Origin: Anaerolineaceae bacterium UBA6801
Lineage (GTDB): Bacteria > Chloroflexota > Anaerolineae > Anaerolineales > Anaerolineaceae
Assembly (NCBI GenBank): GCA_002452315.1
Contig: DKFH01000152.1
Span: forward strand, 16,202 to 21,578
Direction of reading: 5' to 3'
Length of the DNA stretch: 5,377 nt
The notes beneath the pieces were generated by a model, which had not been told where the DNA came from, did no database searches, and saw only the letters and a program-made list of their open reading frames with translations. Position numbers and translations under genes: made by a program. Positions 1 to 5,377 of this stretch are shown one piece after another (position 1 is the first letter of the stretch; each line of letters opens with the position of its first letter).

Positions 1-1116
1 GCGCCGCAACTGGCAACCCTGGTGGAAGAAAATGGTCATGTGTATGTGACAGTCAATGCCGCTTGCGAATTGGCAGTGCCGGTGATGGCTTCAATTGTAA
101 TTGAGCGAGGCATGAGCTCGGTGTTGATCAAGGGCGTATTAAACCCCATCAATGTTGAAAAAGTGATGGGAAACCTGGTCCTGGTTGAGGTTGGTCAGGT
201 TACCGTTGAAAAAGTAGGCGGTAATTTATCCGCGTGGAAAACGACCGGAATGATCGAGGCGGATAAGGTAGCATGCAACCTGACCATGGATGATGTCGAG
301 GCGGTCAGCGTGAACAAGGTTGGCGGCAATTGCGTCCTGCGGGATATTCGTGGCGATGGCCGGGTGGATAAAGCCGGCGGTTCCTGTAAGGTGCAAGGGA
401 TTGCCGGGCTGGCTATCCTGTCGAAATTTGGCGGCTCTTTCAAAGCGCAAGATGTGACTTTGGCGCAGGATGTGAAGACGGGGGGGAGTATCGAGCTGAA
501 CGGATGTCAGTTTTCCGACGACCTGAGTTTACATGCCGGAGGAAACGTCTCCATCGAATTATCAGAAGCAGAGCCAGATCTCACATTCAATATCATCTCG
601 GGTGGTCACAAGATCAAAATTAAAGCACAAGACGAGGATATCCTTATTCGCCAATCTCAGTACGAACACACGCTTGGCGGCGGGAGCGTAGCCATTGGCA
701 TCAGGGCTGGCGGATCTGTCTCGGTGGGTGATACCCCTGAGCCGTGGGACGATTTTATTGGCGACCTATCAGGCCGGTTCAAATTTGAGGAATCAGCCTT
801 TAGCACGATTATCCAGGAACGGATTGAATCAGCAACACGGCGGGCTGAGGCCAAGGTCAAGACGACTGAGATCCGCTTAGGTCAGATCCAGGACCAGGTG
901 GAGATGTTTCGGGGCATTACCATCGATTCGGGTGAGGAGGAGGATGAACACCGGGCAACACCACACTATCCAAAACAACCCATGCCGCCGGTGACACGTC
1001 CGGCCGGTTCAAAAGGCGCCACAGATGAAGAGCGTTTGATGATCCTCAAGATGCTGGAAGAGGGCAAGATCACGGTGGATGAGGCGGAAACCCTTTTTAA
1101 GGCGATGGAAAGCTGA
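1..1116 (+). CDS. Beta-strand-repeat (solenoid-like) protein with C-terminal SHOCT-like domain, 5' partial
   Basis: The frame is open to the left edge. The GTG at 22 has no ribosome binding site before it, so the true start is probably outside the window; residue numbers here count that GTG as 1. Residues about 45-176 hold eight copies of a short motif (V-E-K-V-G-G-N-L type) whose Asn/Ser falls at 51, 68, 86, 103, 121, 139, 156 and 175, a 17-19 residue period expected for a beta-solenoid. Further Gly-Gly turns follow near 194, 219 and 229. Residues about 256-295 look helical or coiled-coil, 300-333 is an acidic, Pro-rich linker, and 335-362 (LKMLEEGKITVDEAETLF) is a SHOCT-like module as found at the ends of YvlB/DUF4097-type proteins. 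I see no membrane segment in the visible part. It resembles DUF4097-type and, in its period, bactofilin-like proteins. The role is unknown; assembly or scaffold formation is only a guess. The stop lies 8 bases before the next start, suggesting one operon. Confidence 0.8.
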   Translation, partial: APQLATLVEENGHVYVTVNAACELAVPVMASIVIERGMSSVLIKGVLNPINVEKVMGNLVLVEVGQVTVEKVGGNLSAWKTTGMIEADKVACNLTMDDVEAVSVNKVGGNCVLRDIRGDGRVDKAGGSCKVQGIAGLAILSKFGGSFKAQDVTLAQDVKTGGSIELNGCQFSDDLSLHAGGNVSIELSEAEPDLTFNIISGGHKIKIKAQDEDILIRQSQYEHTLGGGSVAIGIRAGGSVSVGDTPEPWDDFIGDLSGRFKFEESAFSTIIQERIESATRRAEAKVKTTEIRLGQIQDQVEMFRGITIDSGEEEDEHRATPHYPKQPMPPVTRPAGSKGATDEERLMILKMLEEGKITVDEAETLFKAMES

Positions 1117-1124
1117 GGTTGTGG

Positions 1125-1769
1125 ATGGTGGAACAGGCTGAACGAAAAATTCTGGATATGGTGGAGCAAGGGGTGATCTCCGCAGAAGATGGTTTGCGAT
1201 TGATCAAGGCCATGGAGGTAGATAAGCAAAATGGTACAGCAACGAATGGAACCCCTTCTGAGCGTGTTGAGGTTTCGGATGAAGACATTTTAGAACCATC
1301 CTCGCCGCGCTTTTCTGATGATGAATTAAACCGGATGAAAAAGCTCAAACGATGGTGGATTCTGCCCTTTGCCTTTGGGATGCTGATCACCACTTTAGGA
1401 GCGGTGTGGATGTATTCCAGGTACAGCAATCATGGCTTTGGGTGGGGTTTTTGGTTGGCGTGGATTCCATTCATCCTGGGCATTTTCGTCGTCGCGGTCA
1501 GTTTTCAGACCCGCCGGAGTGTGTGGTTGCATGTGCGCGTTAAACAAAGGCATGGCGAGAAACCGCCGAAAATCTCGATCAGCTTACCGCTACCGCTCTC
1601 TCTGACGCGATGGTTCATATCGGTATTTGGGCACAAAATCCCGGGGCTGAAGGACCAACCTATGGGGGACCTATCCGAGCTGCTTGATCACATCTCGCCG
1701 GAAGAACCGTTTTATATCCATGTCAATGATGAAGAAGACGGAGACGAGGTTGAGGTCTTCATCGGGTGA
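1125..1769 (+). CDS. Two-helix membrane protein with N-terminal SHOCT-like domain
   Basis: The 214-residue protein is not a family I can name. I chose ATG 1125 because GAGG at 1115-1118, overlapping the previous stop, lies 6 bases upstream; an in-frame TTG at 1119 would be too close to it. Residues about 5-30 (AERKILDMVEQGVISAEDGL and on) form a SHOCT-like helical hairpin, the same type that ends the upstream protein. Residues 31-70 are a polar, acidic linker. Two hydrophobic helices lie at about 77-97 and 108-127, joined by a short Gly/aromatic loop (SNHGFGWG). Basic residues flank both on the same side (KKLKR before, QTRR after), so both termini should be cytoplasmic. The last 85 residues are soluble, with an amphipathic Pro/Leu stretch at about 150-168 and a very acidic end (NDEEDGDEVE). 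The tight spacing and shared module suggest it works with the upstream protein, perhaps as its membrane partner; this is inference. Confidence 0.8.
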   Translation: MVEQAERKILDMVEQGVISAEDGLRLIKAMEVDKQNGTATNGTPSERVEVSDEDILEPSSPRFSDDELNRMKKLKRWWILPFAFGMLITTLGAVWMYSRYSNHGFGWGFWLAWIPFILGIFVVAVSFQTRRSVWLHVRVKQRHGEKPPKISISLPLPLSLTRWFISVFGHKIPGLKDQPMGDLSELLDHISPEEPFYIHVNDEEDGDEVEVFIG

Positions 1770-1794
1770 TCTCTGCTAAGGTGACGAAAATGAT

Positions 1795-1817
1795 AGCTCA
1801 GAACTGAGCTGTTTTTT
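1795..1817. terminator. Intrinsic terminator between convergent genes, probably bidirectional
   Basis: AGCTCAG at 1795-1801 pairs with CTGAGCT at 1804-1810, giving a 6-7 bp stem with a very small loop, followed on the + strand by six T at 1812-1817. It lies 25 bases after the stop of the + strand membrane protein gene and 14 bases past the stop of the - strand hydrolase gene. On the - strand the hairpin is followed by ATCATTTTC, a weaker U-tract, so it may end both transcripts. Confidence 0.75.
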
Positions 1818-1830
1818 AATGGTCGGCGAA

Positions 1831-3309
1831 TTAATTGTTGAAAAAATTATAAATGGCACTGCTGATGTTGGCAAACAGCAGATTGACAGGATCAAAGACA
1901 GCCTGGACCGGGTGGTGGGCAAAAATGGTCAGGACATAGTTGCCGCCAGGAGAATAAACCAGGGCGGCATTTCCGTACGTATGCACTAATCCATCCGTCT
2001 CAATTGCCCAGCCATGCTTGTGGGCTACTGTGGTGCCGGAAGGGACGCCAGCCTGGATCAGAACGCCGATTTTGTTGAGTTCCATGATGTCGATCATCAA
2101 CCTGCATTTTTCCTGGGTGATTTCACCGGGAAAAGCCGCGATGAGTGAACCGCCCCCATTCTCGGCACACAGGTAAATATCTTCCATCAGCATACCCATG
2201 TCGGCGGCTGTCGTCTGGTTGTACCGGTCGGGGCGGGTGTCGATATCCGTACGTTGATTGGCCGGTGTGGAGAAGTTTTGCAGCAGGGGCGCGCCGACGT
2301 AAAAATGGCCGGCCCAGAAGGTGTTTTCCAGACCCAGTCGGTTCATATCATCGGTGACGATCAGGGGTGAAAGGTTAGCATCAATCACCATCATCGCCAG
2401 CTGGTCGGTGCTGGTATTTTCGGACTGCTGGATCATCTCTTCCATTAAGGTGAGGGCTTCGGGGGGATAGGGTTCCTCCATGTAGCGGAAGGCTGTCACC
2501 ATGAGGGGGATTTTCACCAAACTCCAGGACGAAAAGGCGATGTTGGGGGGGAGTTCCTGCCCATTGCCCTGGTGCGCCAGCGAAATGTTACGGGTGGATC
2601 CCAGGTCTTGCATATAGACCTCGACTACGCCGTCGAACCCGGAGACTTCAATTATCTGCCGGATCATGATTTCCAGATCGTTTAGTGAAGGCCTGGGGAT
2701 GGACGTTTGGTCCAGGGCGAGGTTTACCCGCCGGTTGGTCGGCGATTTGAGCGCATCAATCACCTGCAGTGTAGCCCGGTCAATATCCACGCTGGTGCCG
2801 GAGATACCTTCGGCAAATTGCGAGGTGCCGGGGACGGGCTTGGGGGGTGTCGCCGGTGAATCGTAACGGGCGCTGATTTCCGTCCGCAGGTAATCCTCGA
2901 TGCGGCTTTCATCATAACTGGCGGTCAGCGGGATGTTGATAGACTGGATATCCCGGCTCCAGAGGAAGTTCCAAAAACCCTCCCAAAAGGGTTCGGTGAC
3001 ACGCTGGTTGTCGGCAACAGCCAGCATGCGTTCTACAGCAGGTTCAAATCCTAGCACCGCCGGGCGGATGTGGATTGTGTTACCGGCATACACGAGCTCA
3101 ACGGGGGATCGGTAGACGGTATAGAGGCGTTCAGCAGCCTGGACATAATTCAATCCGCCGATGGGTACCCCACCTACCTGCATGCCCAGTGGGAAATTAT
3201 TGCGCAAACGGCTGTATTCGATCAACTGGAGCGTGGCCAGGATCAGCGTGATAAAACTGATCAGGATGGCAGTCCATCGAAAGAGGGGAAAGCGGTGTTT
3301 TTGTCTCAT
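1831..3309 (-). CDS. Membrane-anchored class A beta-lactamase-like serine hydrolase with PG_binding_4-like N-terminal region
   Basis: The protein has 492 residues from ATG 3309; an in-frame GTG at 3315 would add two, but it falls just after a probable -10 box. A basic start (MRQKHRF) and a hydrophobic helix at about 10-30 give a signal anchor, placing the rest outside the cell. Residues about 43-200 contain VGGVPIGGLNYVQAAERL, typical of YoaR/PG_binding_4-like cell-wall domains. Residues about 215-490 are a class A beta-lactamase-type domain: nucleophile SxxK is S263-L-V-K266, the SDN motif is S296-E-N298, and the KTG motif is K431-H-G433. The omega-loop end (RYNQTTAADMG) resembles the class A RDTTTPxxMA stretch, but no Glu occurs between about 329 and 375, so the usual deacylating Glu166 seems missing. 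It is therefore more likely a cell-wall peptidase, transpeptidase-like or penicillin-binding enzyme than a resistance enzyme. It is transcribed alone, convergent with the left operon. The substrate is unknown. Confidence 0.88.
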   Translation of the reverse strand: MRQKHRFPLFRWTAILISFITLILATLQLIEYSRLRNNFPLGMQVGGVPIGGLNYVQAAERLYTVYRSPVELVYAGNTIHIRPAVLGFEPAVERMLAVADNQRVTEPFWEGFWNFLWSRDIQSINIPLTASYDESRIEDYLRTEISARYDSPATPPKPVPGTSQFAEGISGTSVDIDRATLQVIDALKSPTNRRVNLALDQTSIPRPSLNDLEIMIRQIIEVSGFDGVVEVYMQDLGSTRNISLAHQGNGQELPPNIAFSSWSLVKIPLMVTAFRYMEEPYPPEALTLMEEMIQQSENTSTDQLAMMVIDANLSPLIVTDDMNRLGLENTFWAGHFYVGAPLLQNFSTPANQRTDIDTRPDRYNQTTAADMGMLMEDIYLCAENGGGSLIAAFPGEITQEKCRLMIDIMELNKIGVLIQAGVPSGTTVAHKHGWAIETDGLVHTYGNAALVYSPGGNYVLTIFAHHPVQAVFDPVNLLFANISSAIYNFFNN

Positions 3310-3316
3310 CCTCACA

Positions 3317-3346
3317 ATTGTACTTAATCTGGGTCAATACATGCAA
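3317..3346 (-). promoter_or_regulatory. Candidate promoter of the serine hydrolase gene, possibly leaderless
   Basis: Read on the - strand, TTGCAT (3346-3341) and TACAAT (3322-3317) are separated by 18 bases, a fair sigma-70-type match. The expected start of transcription, about 7 bases beyond the -10, falls at about 3310, directly at the ATG at 3309. No Shine-Dalgarno is properly spaced: GAGG touches the ATG. An overlapping TTGACC at 3337-3332 is too close to this -10 to be its -35. Confidence 0.45.
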
Positions 3347-3590
3347 GGCTACATTTGTAAGTTTTTCCTGGAAAGGTCAGGTGAGATGCTTGATCGAGTC
3401 AGCCTGGTGTTAATTAATTCGGTTGTTGATGTAATGGTGCTCTAACTGTCTTGGTCAAGGATGTCACCGTCTATCGTCATGGTAGATAATAAATTTGTGA
3501 AGATATCAAAAGGCGCTGTTTGGCTGGGTGATCTCCACAGGGCATAACAGGGTGAGATTTAACCACTTTTGGATAAATATTGATCTTCAG

Positions 3591-3612
3591 ACCTCCCAGT
3601 GAGAGGTTTTTT
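3591..3612 (+). terminator. Weak terminator-like hairpin with no assigned gene
   Basis: ACCTC at 3591-3595 pairs with GAGGT at 3603-3607 across a 7-base loop (the stem can grow by a G-T pair), followed by a run of six T ending at 3612. The stem is short, so termination would be weak. No + strand gene precedes it: upstream lies only the divergent hydrolase promoter. It could end a small RNA or stray transcription before the gmd promoter, or be chance. Confidence 0.35.
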
Positions 3613-3635
3613 CGGCCGACTTTGACTTCTGGTAC

Positions 3636-3657
3636 AATCAAAATTGGCAATTTGATT
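3636..3657. repeat. Dyad AATCAAA-N8-TTTGATT, possible operator
   Basis: A perfect 7-base inverted repeat, AATCAAA at 3636-3642 and TTTGATT at 3651-3657, spaced by 8 bases. The inside holds a further offset match, TTG-G-CAA. It ends 53 bases before the gmd -35 box, where an activator or repressor site could act. No regulator gene is in view, and AT-rich dyads of this size also arise by chance. Confidence 0.3.
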
Positions 3658-3710
3658 AAAATTTCAACCGGTTTGGTGATTTTCTACATTTATCTTGGAG
3701 CGCCGTTTGT

Positions 3711-3739
3711 TTGACATTTCCCGATCCAAGAGATATACT
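3711..3739 (+). promoter_or_regulatory. Strong sigma-70-type promoter of gmd
   Basis: A perfect -35 box TTGACA at 3711-3716 and -10 box TATACT at 3734-3739 are separated by exactly 17 bases. Transcription should start near 3746, giving an untranslated leader of about 32 bases before the TTG start at 3778. The leader is too short for a riboswitch. The near-consensus match suggests steady, high expression by the housekeeping sigma factor. Confidence 0.85.
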
Positions 3740-3767
3740 ATCAACTCGTATTAAGCAAGAAAAATTT

Positions 3768-3772
3768 GGAGG
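3768..3772 (+). promoter_or_regulatory. Ribosome binding site that fixes the gmd start
   Basis: GGAGG lies 5 bases before TTG 3778. A further upstream in-frame TTG at 3766 overlaps this site and so cannot be the start it serves. Starting at 3778 gives MKTALITGITGQDG, the usual N-terminus of the family. Confidence 0.85.
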
Positions 3773-3777
3773 TTGTT

Positions 3778-4848
3778 TTGAAAACTGCATTGATCACAGG
3801 CATCACTGGGCAGGATGGATCCTACCTGGCTGAATTGCTTTTACACAAAGGCTATGAGGTCCATGGGCTGATCCGCCGGTCCAGCACATTTAACACCCGA
3901 CGGATTGACCACATTTATCGAGACCCGCATGGAAACAATGGAAAAATCAACCTGTTCTTACATTTTGGTGATGTCACCGCCGGCGATACGCTGCTAGATG
4001 TGTTATACAATGTGAAACCCGATGAAGTCTACCACCTGGCTGCCCAGAGCCACGTGCGGGTGAGTTTTGACATGCCCGAGTACACCGGTGATGTGACCGG
4101 ACTGGGGACGGTGCGAATTTTGGAAGCGATTCGCAAGGCTGGGATGAAATCCCGTTTTTACCAGGCCTCCTCCAGCGAGCTGTTTGGTGATTCAAAACCC
4201 CCGCAGAATGAGAACACCCCCTTTCGCCCGCGCAGCCCGTATGCCGCAGCCAAGCTGTACGGCTACTGGATTGCCAACAACTACCGCGAGAGTTATGGGA
4301 TGTACGCGGTCAACGGGATCCTGTTCAACCATGAGTCCCCGCGCCGTGGCGAGACCTTTGTAACCCGCAAGATTACCATGGCCCTGGCCAATATCAGGGC
4401 TGGAAACCAGAAGCACCTCTATTTAGGCAACCTCGAATCCCGCCGGGACTGGGGTTATGCGCCTGAGTACGTTGAAATGATGAACCTGATGTTGCAGGGC
4501 GATCAGCCCGAGGATTATGTGGTTGGCACAGGCGAGGCGCATACCATCGCGGAATTTCTGGATGAAGCCTTTGGTTATGTGGATATGGATTGGCACGATT
4601 ACGTACGCATTGACCCGCGTTATTACCGGCCGACTGAGGTCGATTACCTGGAAGCGGATACAGCCAAAGCTAAAAAACTGCTCAACTGGGAGCCCCGGGT
4701 CAAGTTCCGCGACCTGGTGAGAATCATGGTCGATGCAGATCTGGAGTTGGTAGGCCTGGATGCCCCGGGTGAAGGCAAAAAGGTCATCGACGAAAAGTTT
4801 TCTGATTGGCACCGCTGGGAGGACCAGGTTGTTTCAATGGGGCGCTAG
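3778..4848 (+). CDS. gmd: GDP-mannose 4,6-dehydratase
   Basis: This enzyme turns GDP-D-mannose into GDP-4-keto-6-deoxy-D-mannose using bound NADP, in the cytoplasm. It is the first step towards GDP-L-fucose, GDP-D-rhamnose and related sugars for surface polysaccharides. The 356-residue length fits the family. It is an extended short-chain dehydrogenase: a Rossmann motif G8-ITGQDG14 at the N-terminus, an arginine-rich GMD segment (RRSSTFNTRRIDH, about 33-45), HLAAQSHV at 86-93, and catalytic residues S132, E134 and Y155-x3-K159, with Ser in place of the Thr of the E. coli enzyme, a common variant. Family signatures NHESPRRGETFVTRKIT, GNLESRRDWGYAPEYV and RPTEVDYLEAD are all present. The start is TTG, chosen from GGAGG 5 bases upstream. 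It has its own strong promoter. No partner such as fcl (GDP-fucose synthase) or a reductase is in the window, so the final sugar cannot be told. The valS promoter begins 12 bases after its stop. Confidence 0.97.
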   Translation: MKTALITGITGQDGSYLAELLLHKGYEVHGLIRRSSTFNTRRIDHIYRDPHGNNGKINLFLHFGDVTAGDTLLDVLYNVKPDEVYHLAAQSHVRVSFDMPEYTGDVTGLGTVRILEAIRKAGMKSRFYQASSSELFGDSKPPQNENTPFRPRSPYAAAKLYGYWIANNYRESYGMYAVNGILFNHESPRRGETFVTRKITMALANIRAGNQKHLYLGNLESRRDWGYAPEYVEMMNLMLQGDQPEDYVVGTGEAHTIAEFLDEAFGYVDMDWHDYVRIDPRYYRPTEVDYLEADTAKAKKLLNWEPRVKFRDLVRIMVDADLELVGLDAPGEGKKVIDEKFSDWHRWEDQVVSMGR

Positions 4849-4852
4849 CGCC
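4841..4852. repeat. 12-base perfect palindrome across the gmd stop codon
   Basis: GGCGCTAGCGCC is fully self-complementary and contains the TAG stop of gmd at 4846-4848. As RNA it could form a 4-5 bp GC hairpin, but no T-run follows, so it is not a classic terminator. It may be chance or help end or protect the gmd message. Confidence 0.4.
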
Positions 4853-4859
4853 TGCCGGG

Positions 4860-4888
4860 TTGAAATATTCGTCAATTGTTGCTATAAT
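4860..4888 (+). promoter_or_regulatory. Promoter of the valS T-box leader
   Basis: TTGAAA at 4860-4865 and a perfect TATAAT at 4883-4888 are separated by exactly 17 bases. The start of transcription should be near 4895, about 10 bases before the first strand of T-box stem I, which fits well. The promoter lies immediately after gmd, so valS has its own transcription regardless of read-through. Confidence 0.88.
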
Positions 4889-4894
4889 TTGACT

Positions 4895-5161
4895 ACATAA
4901 AATCCTGCGGAAGAGTAACCCTTCGCCGCCTGCCAGAGAAGGCACGTCACAGGCTGAGAGCGTCCACAGAAACGGGATGGGTGAAGTCCCCGCAGCGTAT
5001 TGCTGAAGAAAGCCCCTTGGGTGAGTAGAACAGCACGGGTGCGCCCGTTACCGCGTGACCGGATGATGGTCCGGCATGAGTGCGCTGATTGACATCGGCG
5101 AAATGAGGTGGTACCGCGGAAGTAACCTTTCGTCCTCTGGGATGAAAGGTTTTTATTTTTT
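4895..5161 (+). promoter_or_regulatory. T-box riboswitch, valine specific, controlling valS
   Basis: The leader RNA senses uncharged tRNA-Val and then allows transcription into valS; charged tRNA lets the terminator form. Stem I is closed by CTGCGG (4905-4910) with CCGCAG (4990-4995). The S-turn is AGTA (4914-4917) opposite GAA (4983-4985), directly followed by specifier GTC (4986-4988), a valine codon matching anticodon GAC. The distal T-loop pair is AGAGA (4935-4939) and GCTGAGAG (4953-4960). Stem II is TGCTG (5001-5005) with CAGCA (5031-5035) and contains AGTAGAA. Stem IIA/B shows ACGGG/CCCGT (5035-5048). Stem III is CGCTGAT/ATCGGCG (5083-5100). The T-box sequence AGGTGGTACCGCG is at 5106-5118; its TGGT bulge reads tRNA NCCA, with U facing A73, as in tRNA-Val. 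Antiterminator helix A1 is GAGG (5105-5108) with CCTC (5134-5137). All parts of the full-length class are present. Confidence 0.96.
5124..5161 (+). terminator. T-box attenuator terminator
   Basis: The bases 5124-5135 pair with 5140-5151 as a 12-bp stem (one G-T pair) around a 4-base loop TCTG, followed by a T-tract broken by one A to 5161. Its left arm contains CCTC (5134-5137), which is needed for the antiterminator, so the two structures exclude each other. It is also the first strong terminator downstream of gmd. Confidence 0.94.
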
Positions 5162-5172
5162 AATATTTAAGT

Positions 5173-5178
5173 GAGGAG
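5173..5178 (+). promoter_or_regulatory. Ribosome binding site of valS
   Basis: GAGGAG lies 3 bases before ATG 5182 and 6 bases before ATG 5185. The second spacing is the usual one, so the second of the two adjacent ATG codons is preferred. Confidence 0.75.
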
Positions 5179-5184
5179 TGTATG

Positions 5185-5377
5185 ATGGCCAAAGAATTGC
5201 CGAAAACGTATAACTTTACCGGGACTGAAGCCCGTTTATACCGCTGGTGGTGGGAGCAGGGTTACTTCAAACCCAGCAATGACCCCAACGAACCTAATTT
5301 TGACCCCACCAAGAAGCCTTTTGTGATCTCGATCCCGCCGCCTAACGTGACAGGCAGCCTGCACCTGGGGCATGCGC
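5185..5377 (+). CDS. valS: Valyl-tRNA synthetase, N-terminal part (3' cut by window)
   Basis: Class I aminoacyl-tRNA synthetase that joins valine to tRNA-Val in the cytoplasm using ATP. Only the first 64 codons of a protein usually near 900 residues are visible. The N-terminus (AKELPKTYNFTGTEARLY, then WWWEQGYF) is characteristic of ValS. FVISIPPPNVTGSLHLGHA at 46-64 is the start of the catalytic Rossmann domain with the HIGH motif as HLGH at 60-63. The KMSKS motif, the editing domain and the anticodon domain lie beyond the edge. I prefer ATG 5185 over the adjacent ATG 5182 from ribosome binding site spacing; the difference is one Met. The T-box leader upstream independently supports the identity, as its specifier is a valine codon. 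Confidence 0.97.
   Translation, partial: MAKELPKTYNFTGTEARLYRWWWEQGYFKPSNDPNEPNFDPTKKPFVISIPPPNVTGSLHLGHA

Larger units (their letters stand above)
3310..3777. other. Intergenic region between divergent hydrolase and gmd genes
   Basis: About 470 bases without a convincing gene. It holds, from left to right, the hydrolase promoter, about 240 AT-richer bases in which I recognise nothing firm, a weak hairpin with a T-tract (3591-3612), a dyad (3636-3657), and the gmd promoter and ribosome binding site. A 19-codon reading frame at 3386-3445 has only a poorly placed GAAAGG upstream and I do not call it. The length is generous for two simple promoters and leaves room for a small RNA or an operator. 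Confidence 0.6.

Noticed and set aside
1097..1429. A 110-codon - strand frame across the two SHOCT-module genes
   Set aside because: It overlaps two better supported genes on the + strand and shows no family motif.
3161..3445. A 94-codon + strand frame overlapping the hydrolase 5' end
   Set aside because: Most of it is the antisense of the hydrolase gene, its composition is not protein-like, and it has no promoter or ribosome binding site.
3386..3445. A 19-codon hydrophobic reading frame in the intergenic region
   Set aside because: Only a loosely spaced GAAAGG precedes it and no promoter is evident, so it cannot be told from chance.
3766..3777. TTG 3766 as gmd start
   Set aside because: It overlaps the GGAGG ribosome binding site and adds residues not found in the family; TTG 3778 fits both.
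4423..4812. A 129-codon - strand frame inside gmd
   Set aside because: It is the shadow of a highly conserved enzyme gene on the other strand.
5035..5048. GC hairpin ACGGG/CCCGT as a separate terminator
   Set aside because: No T-run follows, and it fits the stem IIA/B element of the T-box.

Overview
The window looks like ordinary chromosome from a Gram-positive-type or monoderm-like bacterium, most plausibly a Chloroflexota member of the Anaerolineae type. This is inferred from moderately GC-rich DNA, a beta-strand-repeat protein carrying a SHOCT-like C-terminus, a PG_binding_4-like plus class A serine hydrolase, and a T-box leader in front of valS. No database search was possible, so the taxonomy is a guess.

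Left part (1-1817, + strand): two adjacent genes, probably one operon. The first is cut by the left window edge. It encodes a repetitive beta-strand (solenoid-like) protein with a C-terminal SHOCT-like helical module. The second encodes a two-helix membrane protein that begins with the same kind of module. The two genes end at a hairpin with a U-tract at 1795-1817, which probably also serves the convergent gene.

Middle part (1831-3346, - strand): a membrane-anchored serine hydrolase with a class A beta-lactamase/penicillin-binding-like fold (SxxK, SEN and KHG motifs) behind a PG_binding_4-like region. Its best promoter sits so close to the start codon that the mRNA may be leaderless. The 3310-3777 intergenic region holds this promoter, a weak orphan terminator-like hairpin, a dyad, and the strong promoter of the next gene.

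Right part (3711-5377, + strand): gmd (GDP-mannose 4,6-dehydratase, first step to GDP-L-fucose/GDP-rhamnose-type sugars), with a near-consensus promoter and a TTG start. It is followed by a near-consensus promoter, a complete T-box riboswitch whose specifier reads GUC (valine), an intrinsic terminator, and the 5' end of valS. The T-box links valS expression to the aminoacylation of tRNA-Val. I see no separate terminator after gmd, so the T-box attenuator probably also stops or gates gmd read-through.

I found no mobile element, CRISPR array, tRNA or rRNA. I do not see a convincing wholly new system. The T-box is the best-supported special feature, and the paired SHOCT-module proteins are the least characterised part.
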